Source: Actinernus sp. WN-2022 (Eukaryota > Cnidaria > Anthozoa > Actiniaria > Actinernidae). From it: DNA of 64,000 nucleotides. The stretch lies in contig JAOWCC010001634.1 in NCBI GenBank assembly GCA_030867875.1, positions 8,169,877-8,233,876 of the forward strand. The letters run 5' to 3'. A program made the position numbers and the translations under genes. This document shows, piece after piece, positions 29,201-37,536 of this stretch; position 1 is the stretch's first letter, and the number at the start of each line of letters is the position of its first letter. Below the pieces are notes generated by a model, which made no database searches, was not told the DNA's origin, and saw nothing but the letters and a program-made list of their open reading frames with translations.

Positions 29201-32163
29201 ACAGGGCTAGAAACAGTCTATAGAGAGGAGGTAAGACAGGGCTAGAAACAGTCTATAGAGAGTAGGTAAGACAGGGCTAGAAACAGTCTATAGAGAGTAG
29301 GCAAGACAGGGCTAGAAACAGTCTATAGAGAGGAGGTAAGACAGGGCTAAAAACAGTCTATAGAGAGGAGGTAAGACAGGGCTAGAAACAGTCTATAGAG
29401 AGGAGGTAAGACAGGGCTAGAAACAGTCTATAGAGAGGAGGTAAGACAGGGCTAGAAACAGTCTATAGAGAGGAGGTAAGACAGGGCTAGAAACAGTCTA
29501 TAGAGAGGAGGTAAGACAGGGCTAGAAACAGTCTATAGAGAGGAGGTAAGACACGGCTAGAAACAGTCTATAGAGAGGAGGTAAGACAGGGCTAGAAACA
29601 GTCTATAGAGAGGAGGTAAGACAGGGCTAGAAACAGTCTATAGAGAGTAGGTAAGACAGGGCTAGAAACAGTCTATAGAGAGTAGGTAAGACAGGGCTAG
29701 AAACAGTCTATAGAGAGTAGGTAAGACAGGGCTAGAAACAGTCTATAGAGAGTAGGTAAGACAGGGCTAGAAACAGTCTATAGAGAGGAGGTAAGACAGG
29801 GCTAGAAACAGTCTATAGAGAGGAGGTAAGACAGGGCTAGAAACAGTCTATAGAGAGGAGGTAAGACAGGGCTAGAAACAGTCTATAGAGAGGAGGTAAG
29901 ACAGGGCTAGAAACAGTCTATAGAGAGGAGGTAAGACAGGGCTAGAAACAGTCTATAGAATAAGTAGAAAAAAGGAGGGGGAGAAAAGGAGAAAAAACAC
30001 TTGCAGTTGTTTGAGCCCTTGATGTGCAACGACGCGGGAATCAGACCATATTGCAAGTGAACAATAGTGACAATTAGTAACATTTGCTAGTAGTAGTATC
30101 CTTTCAAATCCTGGACTAGAAATAGACACATTCGAAAAATAGCGTCCAATTTAACTAACTATTTAGGATTGCCTAGCCTCACATACACGTCAAAACGCTT
30201 TATGTGGCAACGTCAGTTCAGTCAGTCCATTACGATTTGTATTTCAATTGGACGACATTTTCTGAATGGGTCCATACTGTGACGAGCTTTGTTATCTGAT
30301 AAAGCTGTAATTTTCCATATATAACGCACGCCCTCATTCGTTGATTTAGGGTCACATGACAGGTAACAAAAAGTGTTACCCACTAAAGTAGATGAGCTGG
30401 CAACATTTTTCAAAACTACGACGTCAGAGGGTAACAATGTATTTCAACCCGCTAGTGCACGTAATCAGGGCGTGCATTTTTACTCGAAAATATGGACTAT
30501 AATTCTTAGGCTATGTAACAAATCACTCAATGAACGGACCCTCGGGAAGCCAGTGAGTTTTGTTTCCCTCGAATATCGATGTTTTTCTCTTGGGAAACAT
30601 TGAGATCTCGGGAAGCAAAACTCACTGTTACTCGGGTTCAATGATGATACTCCCTTACAGGTGCACTTCAGGCAGGGTGCCAAAGAACGTGGTAAGAAAA
30701 TCCTAAAGAGCATCAGGGATTTCACTTCTGGCAACAAGAAAAAGGTTTGTGTAGCTGTTGTTAGGGTGATATGTCACAATCCTAACTTGATCCGAGGCTA
30801 ACCTGAATTAATAAGCATGTTGTAAACCGCGGACTGGACTCAGCAATACGGATTTTTGTTCTCAAACTCCGTAGGAATATCGTCGTTTTGATTTGGGACG
30901 ATTAAAATTCCCAACCAAGGGAGCACGGCAGACTTGTCTGTTTTGTTTCACTCGCGATCTCTTCCAGGTTTAGCCGCCATCTTGAAATTCTACAATGCGA
31001 CTTTCCGCTGACAATAATTAATTCGGAGCTCGCTCGGCACTACGTCCCTCGTGAGCGCCAACATTATTATTGTCAGCGGAAAGTCGCATTGTGGAAGAGA
31101 TCGTGAGTGAAACAAAACAGGCAAGTCTGCCGTTCTCCCTTGTCCCAACAGAAGGCTTTAGAAACACACGTTCGAATAACTTTAGAAGTACAACCCTTGG
31201 ATTCAAGTTGGAATTGGCAAGTTGCATGATGGCGTCATTTTACTGCAACTACCAGAATCTTTTCAAATCTTTTTCTTATTCAATTTTTTAAACTCCGTTG
31301 AGAATACCAAGACAATGATCCAAATTAGAGGAACAAAAGGTTCCTCTAAAGAATTCTGGTACTTGTAGTATGTGACGTCATCATGCATAGCACTTATTGC
31401 CCACTTTAGAAACGAGTTGGTTAATGGGGTGAGTTCGGTTTCGTAAAGGTGATTGAAATCGTTACTGGCACAGTTAATTGCAGAATACAAAGAAACTTGA
31501 CAAATATTGCAATTCACTGTCCCCAGTAACTATCCCAAGCACCATTGCGAAACCGAGCTCGCCCCATTCCCCTACTCCTTTCTAAAGTGGGCAATTCTGA
31601 TACTTTGAACAGGGACTGTTGCAACCCGGCATAGGCATAGGTGACGTTTGGCGATAGCTAGGCATTTCTTAACTCCGAGACACACGGGACGATTTAAAGT
31701 AAGCAAGATAATTGTAGAAGCCGTAAAAAATATTACATATAATTTGTATTATTGTGAGATAGAAAGACTGAAATTCCAAGGTCGTAGGTACTTTAAAATG
31801 ACTGATTTCAGTCTTACATTTGCAGAGCGGCAGCGTAATAGTAACCAGCATAGCCCTTTATCACCGGCGACCATCTGGGAATAAAACCATTGTTCACGAC
31901 GGCCAGCCTCGGTTCAACTCGTTTGATAGCGAGGCTGGATGGGCATGCACAATGGTTGCTGAAGATGGCCGCCACGTGATTATTCAGGAATATATCAAAT
32001 CCTGTGTTCCACAAGGCCTATTGCATTGCATGTCCACAGCATGTTTACTTAGTGCGTGCTTGCTTTTCTTCAGGAGAAAGTAACGTTTGATGACGAAGAC
32101 GATGACGAATACTTCGAGTCTGTACAGCTGGAGGCGGCGAAGGAACCACTACGCGTACATTGA
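728..32163 (+). CDS. ELAPOR: ELAPOR-family type I membrane protein, 3' 27 exons (5' end outside window)
   Basis: Endosome/lysosome-associated apoptosis and autophagy regulator family (KIAA1324/KIAA1324L), a single-pass glycoprotein of the secretory and endolysosomal system. Exons, each with AG/GT borders and joining in phase: 728-799, 2989-3078, 4076-4184, 4478-4547, 5155-5237, 5997-6263, 6999-7103, 7292-7497, 12132-12199, 12801-12905, 13114-13206, 14240-14307, 15642-15711, 17194-17280, 18023-18161, 18534-18616, 19046-19116, 21067-21118, 22062-22134, 23116-23168, 24298-24379, 24767-24807, 25387-25480, 26696-26772, 27506-27620, 30661-30744, 32074-32163. They total 2385 nt, 794 codons plus TGA, with no frameshift or stop. 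Family landmarks are LPASGAK, CPPCNPG, TWKGS, PSFTSRGSRYYHVFHLSLC and CPDGTCDGC, then a transmembrane helix and an acidic tail. Vertebrate members are about 1000 residues, so roughly 200 N-terminal residues lie upstream. Exon borders are read from the sequence; function is family knowledge. Confidence 0.93.
894..2392. mobile_element. TTAA-flanked non-autonomous DNA element, 1.5 kb
   Basis: Perfect terminal inverted repeats begin GGTTACCGGATACCTTCA at 894 and end with the complement at 2392. Each side is flanked by TTAA (890-893 and 2393-2396). No transposase ORF is present. TTAA targets are typical of piggyBac and Kolobok elements; the superfamily is not decided. Inside, CAAAACCGTGTCGGGGAATT (about 1975) recurs inverted at about 2105-2126. 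Confidence 0.8.
4478..7103 (+). CDS. ELAPOR: ELAPOR exons 4-7: Cys-rich ephrin-receptor-like repeats
   Basis: Exons 4478-4547, 5155-5237, 5997-6263 and 6999-7103 encode about 175 residues rich in CxxC pairs (ECQPC, CKMC, KKCSKC, CPPCNPG, GCIFCPANHYSDG, ECAACP). This is the GCC2/GCC3 (ephrin A/B receptor-like) repeat type, likely disulfide-bonded in the lumen. Exon 5997-6263 is the longest coding exon in the window and carries the highly conserved WIEPKICRDD and GAVHLPASGAK stretches. Confidence 0.92.
4787..4809 (+). repeat. poly-G tract
   Basis: An uninterrupted run of about 23 G in an ELAPOR intron. Homopolymer length is uncertain in any assembly. Confidence 0.8.
7292..13206 (+). CDS. ELAPOR: ELAPOR exons 8-11: middle ectodomain module
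   Basis: Exons 7292-7497, 12132-12199, 12801-12905 and 13114-13206. The text includes DDVYLVLRLTTKGFG, ISFVFELDCEGHCIFKF, QTWKGSHTKTKYS, ASFSWSFQK and VKIYSMNITN, a beta-rich module with a CxxxC pair that matches the central non-repeat part of ELAPOR proteins. The 4.6-kb intron 7498-12131 is the largest in the gene and contains nested mobile elements. The last exon of this block returns to Cys-rich repeats (CKDCPVSS). Confidence 0.9.
7573..8837. mobile_element. TA-flanked non-autonomous element, 1.27 kb
   Basis: Inverted termini CCGTATTTGACCGCGTA (7573) and TACGCGGTCAAATACGG (ending 8837), each bordered by TA, the mariner/Tc1-type target. The subterminal motif ATAAGCCGCACC recurs inside both ends. 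The element lies in the 4.6-kb ELAPOR intron. No intact transposase is visible. Confidence 0.78.
9848..11749. mobile_element. TTAA-flanked element, copy 1, interrupted by a nested insertion
   Basis: Inverted termini begin AGACCCTGTGTCCGAGCCCA and end with its complement, flanked by TTAA at 9844-9847 and 11750-11753. The sequence is highly similar to 34071-35180. Copy 1 is about 0.8 kb longer because another element (10805-11631) sits inside it. No coding capacity is recognised. Confidence 0.85.
10805..11631. mobile_element. TA-flanked element nested in the TTAA element
   Basis: Inverted termini TATTCACTCACGGATAAGC and GCTTATCCGTGAGTGAATA; the left end is slightly degraded (GCC for CCG). Flanking TA lies on both sides. 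The homologous position in the second TTAA copy (35031-35040, TATATACC) is an uninterrupted empty site. It shares the ATAAGCC(G/A)CACC subterminal motif with 7573-8837. Confidence 0.82.
12395..12690. repeat. interspersed repeat, copy 1, with poly-G
   Basis: Starts GGTTGTCACTAGGATTTGG and ends GACCCTCTGGTGACAACC, so short inverted ends are present. Similar throughout to 24418-24680. Contains a run of about 24 G at 12585-12608. Intronic, with no coding content. Confidence 0.7.
14240..25480 (+). CDS. ELAPOR: ELAPOR exons 12-23: last Cys repeats and MRH-like domain
   Basis: Twelve exons, 14240-14307 to 25387-25480. The first two carry CVSCPDGNF, CEPCPANTY and CIPCGPG repeats. The rest form the mannose-6-phosphate-receptor-homology-like region: CHSDC, FDFSKL, PSFTSRGSRYYHVF, LSLCG, VCHSN, FTII, TTHFIYHFHSHR, CKDGREVLVTLKC, CPDGTCDGC, FEFLWRTKYACPEC, SYMWKEPRIC and EKC. 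Spacing of paired cysteines fits the family. Many of these exons are only 41-95 bp long. Confidence 0.9.
14343..14450 (+). repeat. short interspersed repeat, inverted relative to 21587-21700
   Basis: The stretch from CATAGAAACACGAGTGGAAG to CGAGTTCTTCCAA matches the reverse complement of 21587-21700 with moderate divergence. Both copies lie in ELAPOR introns. Confidence 0.6.
14490..15440. repeat. intronic repeat, copy 1, split by a composite insertion
   Basis: 14490-14715 and 15172-15440 align to one continuous block at 20105-20640 (TATAGTTCCCT, CACAACCTCCACCATTATTA, GGGACCAAGCCCCTAACATC, AACTGATGTGAAA, GTCATAAAATTAAACACTGA). Copy 1 is interrupted by 14719-15170. Confidence 0.75.
14719..15170. 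mobile_element. insertion bounded by directly repeated 49-bp palindromic modules
   Basis: The module starting TGTTAACACAAAAGGCGCCT and ending TTTTGTGTTAACA occurs at 14725-14777 and again, in direct orientation, at about 15113-15165. Each module is itself an inverted repeat. The other copy of the host repeat (20340-20360) lacks the whole segment. The 330 bp between modules has no clear gene. Options are two small palindromic elements, a very short LTR-like (TRIM) element or a local tandem duplication. Confidence 0.6.
17566..17683. mobile_element. small inverted-repeat element (MITE-like)
   Basis: Ends CTCAGCTTAGCCTGCTTGC and GCAAGCAGGCTAAACTCGGC are near-perfect inverted repeats around about 80 bp of non-coding sequence, in an ELAPOR intron. 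Confidence 0.65.
20105..20640. repeat. intronic repeat, copy 2, uninterrupted
   Basis: Matches 14490-14715 plus 15172-15440 without the intervening insertion. Contains an (ATT)n run at 20195-20229. Confidence 0.75.
21587..21700 (-). repeat. short interspersed repeat, inverted copy of 14343-14450
   Basis: Reverse-complement counterpart of 14343-14450, ending near CTTGTTTCTATAGAACACG. No coding content. Confidence 0.6.
22447..22736. mobile_element. TTAA-flanked 0.3-kb MITE, diverged copy
   Basis: Ends resemble AGGGGCTATGTCATGG and its complement (here ATCTGTGTCATGGT and ACCATGACACAG), flanked by TTAA at 22443-22446 and 22737-22740. Same family as 33648-33937 and 35709-36002. Confidence 0.65.
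22790..22915. repeat. short inverted repeat with ATCCAC/GGATAA motifs
   Basis: Repeated CTATCCACCAGATAA, TTATCCACTGGATA and TTATCCAGCGGATGG modules in alternating orientation. MITE-like, in an ELAPOR intron. Confidence 0.5.
24418..24680. repeat. interspersed repeat, copy 2
   Basis: Diverged copy of 12395-12690 in another ELAPOR intron. It shares ACAAATGGGGGAAAA, TTTGAGACTC and TATTTGACCCTCTGGCAAC, and lacks the long poly-G. Confidence 0.7.
25888..26222 (+). repeat. tRNA-derived SINE
   Basis: The head has RNA polymerase III promoter motifs: A box-like TTAGCTCAGTTGGTAGAGC (25902-25920) and B box GGGTTCGAATCCC (25945-25957). About 240 bp of unrelated body follow, and a 3' end GCGCTATATAAATGAATA of the kind shared with LINE 3' ends. 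The tRNA-like head lacks a normal anticodon arm, and the body makes it a SINE, not a tRNA gene. Confidence 0.78.
26696..26772 (+). CDS. ELAPOR: ELAPOR exon 24: transmembrane helix
   Basis: The exon encodes IGIGVVALFTVLLVCSVLFL followed by FCKNRR. That is about 22 hydrophobic residues and then a basic stop-transfer sequence, as expected for the single type I anchor near window residues 674-697. It ends in AG before GTGAGT, in the same phase as the next exon. Confidence 0.93.
27506..32163 (+). CDS. ELAPOR: ELAPOR exons 25-27: cytoplasmic tail
   Basis: Exons 27506-27620, 30661-30744 and 32074-32163. The tail begins LNYKYHRLVQNASG. An acidic run of Glu and Asp follows to the end of exon 25, then a basic stretch (GKKILKSIRDFTSGNKKK), then a second acidic run and EYFESVQLEAAKEPL before the stop. 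The juxtamembrane YKYxxL and the basic SF/FTSxK-like block are shared with vertebrate ELAPORs. The YxxPhi-like YKYH may be a sorting signal, which is an inference. The donor after exon 25 is the first unit of a 35-bp minisatellite. Confidence 0.92.
27615..29958 (+). repeat. 35-bp minisatellite, about 67 units, seeded on the exon 25 splice donor
   Basis: The unit begins GTAAGACAGGGCTAGAAACA and ends AGTCTATAGAGAGGAG. Unit starts at 27621 and 29931 differ by exactly 66 x 35 bp, and the last unit is partial. The first unit start is the GT of the ELAPOR exon 25 donor, so every unit repeats a GAG|GTAAGA-type donor. Variants include TAG for GAG before GT (many units), GC for GT (near 28706, 28846 and 29301) and AAG before GT (near 28075). 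Confidence 0.97.
30915..31140. repeat. long imperfect hairpin in ELAPOR intron 26
   Basis: Arms TTGTTTCACTCGCGATCTCT...TGCGACTTTCCGCTGACAAT and their complement, about 80 bp each with an extra 30-bp bulge on the left arm. MITE-like, with no ORF of note. Confidence 0.7.
31219..31595. repeat. two further inverted repeats in ELAPOR intron 26
   Basis: Pair one has arms at 31219-31253 and 31352-31385 (GCATGATGGCGTCATTTTAC against its near complement). Pair two has arms at about 31400-31450 and 31540-31595 (TTGCCCACTTTAGAAACGAG against its near complement). Together with 30915-31140 they make most of this intron foldable. Confidence 0.6.
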
Positions 32164-32944
32164 ATGGCTAATAACCCTGACTGACTGACATCGTAGCCCG
32201 TATTGTATTACTCTGTCCCAGCCATGGCAGTTTTAGCCGTACAACTCTCGATCATTGTCAACACAGTAGTAAATATGATCTTGAGATATTCTGTTTTTTC
32301 CCCCACCGTTTTACAACCGATTTCAGTGTTACATGCATAGGCGGGGTTTTTCAGACAACCATTTGGCATACTCATTCGACATAATAATTCCACGGAAATG
32401 TCCGACGCTACTTGTTGGCAGTGCATGTTAGCGAAGTCTGTCGAATAATCGAATGTGAAAAAGCATCTAAGTTATTCGATTCAGTACCTCAAAACCATGA
32501 TAAACAGTGAGCCTGGTTACAAAGCATGTCGAATGATTGTGTCGAATGACTACGTCGAATGATTGCTCTATGCACGTAACACTGAAATCGGTTGCGAAAA
32601 CTAAGCATGTCGTTGCTTGCTCTGCTTCTATAGTTCCTCTAGCCAGAGCGCTAACTTAAAACTCGAGCCCGGTGTACACGGTAAACGTTTTGGGCTCACG
32701 CGGGCACACACGTCCCCGGGATTTACACGTCAAAAATAATAAGGGATGTCGTGCCAAAAAAAAAGAAATTGAAGTGAGTGCCGTACCGTGCCGTGCCCAC
32801 AATGACTATCGTGTAAACCGGTCTTTGGTTCAGTACATAACATGAGCCGGTTTGCACGTTCTGTTCACTTCCAGTGCTGTTGGTTCAACGTAACTTATGC
32901 TCCCATAGTAAACATGGGCATCAACGCTGAGCGCGATGGTCACG

Positions 32945-33086
32945 GAAATTTCGGTATATACTTCATGGTAGTGTTTCGTTCCATATAGAGCCCTGCATAA
33001 TCATTTTATCTACTGTTTTACAGTATTATGCAGGGAGACTATATGGAACGAAACACTACCATAAAGTATATACCGAAATTTCTGCA
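32945..33086. repeat. near-perfect palindrome, about 60-bp arms
   Basis: GAAATTTCGGTATATACTTC...CCCTGCATAAT at 32945-33003 is matched by its complement at 33024-33086, with a loop of about 20 bp. Only a few mismatches are visible. It could be a MITE or a transcribed hairpin. Confidence 0.8.
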
Positions 33087-33647
33087 GTTTTCGCCCTTTT
33101 CTGGCTTTCCTTACCAAATATGTGCAAGAAATACTAAGGTAAGTTACGTCAACATTTCGACAAAAGCTTTGGTTTTGAGAACTTTATTTTGGCCAGCTGA
33201 CACGTTCACTCCATCGTGGCATGCCAACTATGATCTTTCCCACAAATTTACCCATGATGCTGTGCCAGCTCGTGACGGACACCGCCTGCCTGGACGGGGA
33301 TGGATTCATGTCAAAAATATAGATGATTGTAGGCTAGTTTGTCTATTCGGGGTAATCTGCTGTTCCGTTCCTTCCCTTCAAGTCTGTAGTGGAGTAGTGA
33401 AAACGAAGAACAGTCGAGTTCATTCAAGTTGTGTGTTCTCAATCCGCAATATACTCCATTCCATCAGAGTGACATATTCTGCTGTTATCATTCGAAACAA
33501 TGTTTTATTGGCTTGTATTCTAATTACTTCGTGAACCGAATACAAATCATTTAATACCTAACTTTCCAGACAATGAAGATCACAACAATATCAGAAAGGG
33601 GCATCTCGTTTATTAGCCGATTGAAAAAAATGCCTACAAATAGTTAA

Positions 33648-33937
33648 AGGGGCTATGTCATGGTACTGCGCATGTATCGAGTAATCGCTCGTTTAGTGGC
33701 TGTTAATTGGATACAAACAGTTAAACTTCCCTACCTCAATGCTTGATTGAAAGGAGTTTCAATATTTCCCCTGGAGACTTGTTTATATACACTGTTTGTT
33801 AGTCATTTTTGCATATTTGCTTTCATTTTAAGCATCCCACATGGCCGAGAGTTTCGTTAGTTCATATCAAAATAGGTGGAAATAGCTCTTTCCGGTCCGG
33901 AAAAACGAATGTAAAGTCTTACCGTGACACAGCCCCT
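33648..33937. mobile_element. TTAA-flanked 0.3-kb MITE
   Basis: Inverted termini AGGGGCTATGTCATGG and CCGTGACACAGCCCCT with TTAA on both sides (33644-33647 and 33938-33941). Non-coding. It lies just after the ELAPOR 3' region. Confidence 0.78.
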
Positions 33938-33950
33938 TTAATGTATGAAA

Positions 33951-33956
33951 AATAAA
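33951..33956 (+). terminator. candidate polyadenylation signal AATAAA
   Basis: Canonical hexamer downstream of the ELAPOR stop. Use is inferred, not shown. Confidence 0.3.
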
Positions 33957-34070
33957 GTTTAGTTTATGAATGGCCTTCGGCCTTCGGTGGCCACTCAATT
34001 ACTCTCTGTTCTTATATACTAGTCCTAATTAACTGACACAGCACCTAAACACAAACAGTTCATTCCTTAA

Positions 34071-35180
34071 AGACCCTGTGTCCGAGCCCATGGTGCTTTG
34101 CACCAATGTTATGATTAGTTTGTTTATCAACGGCCGCATAAATTAAAGGCCAGCTTTTAGGCGAACTAAAATGCACTCGATTGTTTATAAGTTTCATAAA
34201 AGAAGTACACATACACTTTGGATGGCGAATTTCATAATTTCTACCGGATTAAAAACCCAATCGAGACCACGAATGTCCCCCGGATGCTTCGAATATGATT
34301 TTAAGTACTCGGCAGGAAGCCAGTTCTGTCTTTACTAGATTCTAATTCGGTTTACGAGTGCGACTTTTCACAACTCTACAAGCAAACACATACTCTTGCT
34401 ACCTTGTTTTCATGTCTCCAGTATTGCTTAGCTGTATTTGAAGATCTCTACTTTCCTTGCGAATGATAAATTTTGAGTGCAAAATTAAATGAAATGTCGT
34501 ACTCGCACTCGAGTCAAACTCACAGCGAAGTAACAGCTGAACTCGGCAGATTGGAGTTTGACCCGCGATCGTAGTTTTGGTATCAAGACTTTATGGATGT
34601 ACTGTAGGATGAAAAAAAAAGTTAAGGGCATTGCTTTCTCTGCTAATAAAAATGCAAAACATATACAGATAATTCGTAACACCTCAGTGGAGCTTAGCCG
34701 TGCGAAATTATAATTGCGAATGGTCTTTATGCCAGAAGTGGTTGTTTTGTGCTTTGTATTTCCAACGAAGCCCGCCGTCCCTTAGTGCAGCAAATCCCCG
34801 GGAAACTCACGTAGTAGTCCTTTTGGGCCACAAGTGTCCTCTTGTAGACCTAGAGAAAGTAAAATGTGGACTGCTGAAGGATTATGTCGCTTCGCCTCGC
34901 TGTCTCGGTCCTTTTTCCGGCATTCCTCTACTCGCCACTCTAGACCGGTATTCGAAGAAATATTCGAACTAAAGTTTCATTTAAAAAAGTATATATACAA
35001 AAGTTAAGATAAAAGAAAGTCAGTTAAGCATATATACCTATTAATAATTACACGATGGCCCAAACTAGGGATGGTTTCGAAAGATTCTAGATTCTCATAA
35101 CAACAATGATCTTTCTGATTTTCGTAGCCTACGGAAATGATTTGCGCGCGCAAAGCACCATGGGCTTGGACACAGGGCCT
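34071..35180. mobile_element. TTAA-flanked element, copy 2, uninterrupted
   Basis: Same family as 9848-11749, 1110 bp, flanked by TTAA at 34067-34070 and 35181-35184. It preserves the empty site for the nested TA element. It lies downstream of ELAPOR, in intergenic DNA. Confidence 0.85.
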
Positions 35181-35184
35181 TTAA

Positions 35185-36640
35185 TGTTCGATGTTATATA
35201 ACCATACATTGCATTAAGATGCAAGAAACGAATTTAGAGACCGGAACTAAATATATTTATTAAGGCCTGTTCGGACTGCCGTTGGCATGTTTGCGTTTAA
35301 ACTACAGGTGTGGTGGACCAAATGACAAAGACAAGGCAGCCATGTTGGTTGATCTCACAAGAGATAGCTATTAAACGAGGCATCTTCGTTAACGTCAACC
35401 AAGATATGATGTTACATGAAAGTAATACTTCATTATCAAGAAGCATTATGTTCTAGACGGGAATTGAAACGTGAGGACAAAAGCTTTGTTGTCAATACAG
35501 CGTTACGTGATGTATTTGTGAAACAGGTTATTAGTAGACGAAATCGAAACACGCGTGTATCGTATTATTATTGTTAGTTGGGAAACAATCGGAAAGCTCG
35601 TTCATGAACTCCTCGCTTAGTGATCATAACTACAGACTCTTCCCTTTCGTTTCTCGATTGAAAGTGTGCGCAATAAGTACTCGAGACGTATTGATTTCCG
35701 TGTCTTGAAGGGGCTATGTCATGGTACTGCGCATGTATCGAGTAATCGCTCGGTTGGTGGCTTTAATTGGATACAAACAGTTAAACTTCCCTCCTTCAAT
35801 GCTTGATTGAAAGGATTTTCAATATTTTCCCTGGAGACTGTTTATATACACTGTTTGTTTTTGGTCATTTTTGCATATTTGTTTTGATTTTAAGCATCCC
35901 ACGTGGCCGAGAGATTCGGTAGTTCATATCAAAAACGGTGGAAATAGCTGTTTCGATTCCGGCCCGGAACGCGAAGCTTAAAAGTTACCATGACACAGCC
36001 CCTTAAAGAGACCAAGCCCACACGGCATATTTAATTATTTGACACTTGATATGTTAAAAGTAAAATCTCGGAACGAACGATTTTCTACGTATTTCGTTTT
36101 CAAAAGTGTACTCCAATTCAGCTTCGTACTTGTAAAGAACCATGCATTGTGCATTTAGTTTAGACTGAAGACGAAAAACATGCTTTCCCTATTTAATAAT
36201 AACTCTTCAACCAAGCCTTCCTGCTTCAGGCTTCAAAGTTTGTGCTATTTTCATCCTTGCTGACATAGTTACAAGGGGATGAAGAAAAACCTATTGTACG
36301 AGTGCTCTGTGGGGAGTTCATTGGTTAACGTGAAGTTTACGAACAATGGTATAGTGTGCATACCTAACTAATACTCCATCACACCAGCGCTTAATCATGG
36401 TTTAATTAAACAAGTTTAAAATAATATGTTACCACCGTACTTGTTGGCGTTAAACTAGTTTTCTTCTAACCTTTTTAACACATTCAAGATAGCGACTTAG
36501 TTTAATCAGACAGGTTTGGTTGTTTTTAATGGAAATAAGACAAGTAGTAATATGCCTATAAGCCCTAGACAAAAATCATGGATTTGGACGCAGTAAACCA
36601 TATTTGGGCGATTTATGGTCGTAGTTCTCCAAAGGATGCG
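35185..36640. other. intergenic DNA, no gene seen
   Basis: Apart from the MITE at 35709-36002 I see no exon, long ORF or other clear repeat here. Confidence 0.6.
35709..36002. mobile_element. TTAA-flanked 0.3-kb MITE, second intergenic copy
   Basis: Very similar to 33648-33937. The left flank is mutated to TTGA and the right flank is TTAA (36003-36006). Confidence 0.75.
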
Positions 36641-36664
36641 ATTATGAGCTGAAACTGAATAGAC

Positions 36665-36845
36665 CATTTCAGCTTGCCTGTTTGTTGCCCAATTTCAGGC
36701 CACGTGATAGTTCTCCAGAGGATTCAGTACGTTGTTTTCCAATTATAAAAAAAAAAAAAACTCGGGATACAGAAAACACAAAGGCATTACTCAAGGGAAC
36801 AATCACGTGGTCTGAAATGGGACAACAAACAGGCAAGCTGAAAGG
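36665..36845. repeat. inverted repeat, about 45-bp arms
   Basis: ATTTCAGCTTGCCTGTTTGT...CACGTGAT and its near complement ending AAACAGGCAAGCTGAAAG, around a 90-bp loop containing a poly-A run. MITE-like. Confidence 0.65.
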
Positions 36846-37135
36846 TCTTGAGTAGTGACAGTTCTTTTGCAGGCGTCAGACATTTGATACTTACAATCCG
36901 AGAGAAATATCTTTAATATTTGGAGCGGACATAAAAACGGGAAAAATAACTGAAATTTGATTCCTTGATAAACGAAAATGGCAGACGTTACATGTCGGGC
37001 ATGACTTTTCAATCCAAGATAACTAGCTAGAGCTTATAGGCACTTAACAAACATACCAGCTTGAAAGATGCTCAAATGATGTGCGCACAGAAAAGTACAT
37101 TTATTTTATACAGCTGCAAATATGATTCGGTGCGA

Positions 37136-37300
37136 AACATGAGTACAATGCAGCTGTACTCGACAACACGGCTATCGACCAATCGGTACACTGTGACGTC
37201 ATTTGTACTCAATAACGGCTCTGTCAATCAGAGCACACAGTGACGTCATTTGTACTCTATTACACTGCTCGACCAATCAGCGAGCGTTTCGCACAGTTTA
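37136..37300. repeat. duplicated CRE-like segment
   Basis: TGACGTCATTTGTACTC occurs at about 37194 and 37241, each preceded by an AATCxG..CACAxTGTGACG-like context. The block is bracketed by GTGCGAAAC and GTTTCGCAC. TGACGTCA is the CREB/ATF consensus; function is unknown. Confidence 0.5.
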
Positions 37301-37327
37301 TTGTATAATCAGTTTAAAGAATGTACA

Positions 37328-37536
37328 AGAGCAGATTTCGTATGAGTTACCGTAACTGTACTGTAACTTAATGTACCGCAACTCTGTAATTTGAATTAGA
37401 AAGTCAAAAAGAATTAACCATTTCCAGTCGTGGCATGCCGTACAGTAACCGTGCCGTAATTTCTCACAGCATGCCGTACAGTAACCGTGGCGAAGTCAGT
37501 GCCGTAGTTTGTCCCACTCGTACGAAATCCACTCTA
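37328..37536. mobile_element. small inverted-repeat element (MITE-like)
   Basis: Ends AGAGCAGATTTCGTATGAGT and ACTCGTACGAAATCCACTCT are inverted repeats with few mismatches. The interior repeats GCATGCCGTACAGTAACCGTG twice. Confidence 0.6.

Larger units (their letters stand above)
32164..33960 (+). other. ELAPOR 3' UTR and downstream flank
   Basis: The sequence following the TGA has no further coding exon that I can support. The first AATAAA seen downstream is at 33951-33956, just past a MITE. If used it gives a 3' UTR of about 1.8 kb, but a non-canonical earlier signal is possible. The stretch includes the 32945-33086 palindrome. Confidence 0.5.

Noticed and set aside
27621..29958. CRISPR-like regular array
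   Set aside because: Units are contiguous 35-bp repeats with no unique spacers, in a eukaryotic intron.
33028..33534. 168-codon ORF after ELAPOR
   Set aside because: It starts in the palindrome arm and has no recognisable domain or conserved pattern; probably chance.
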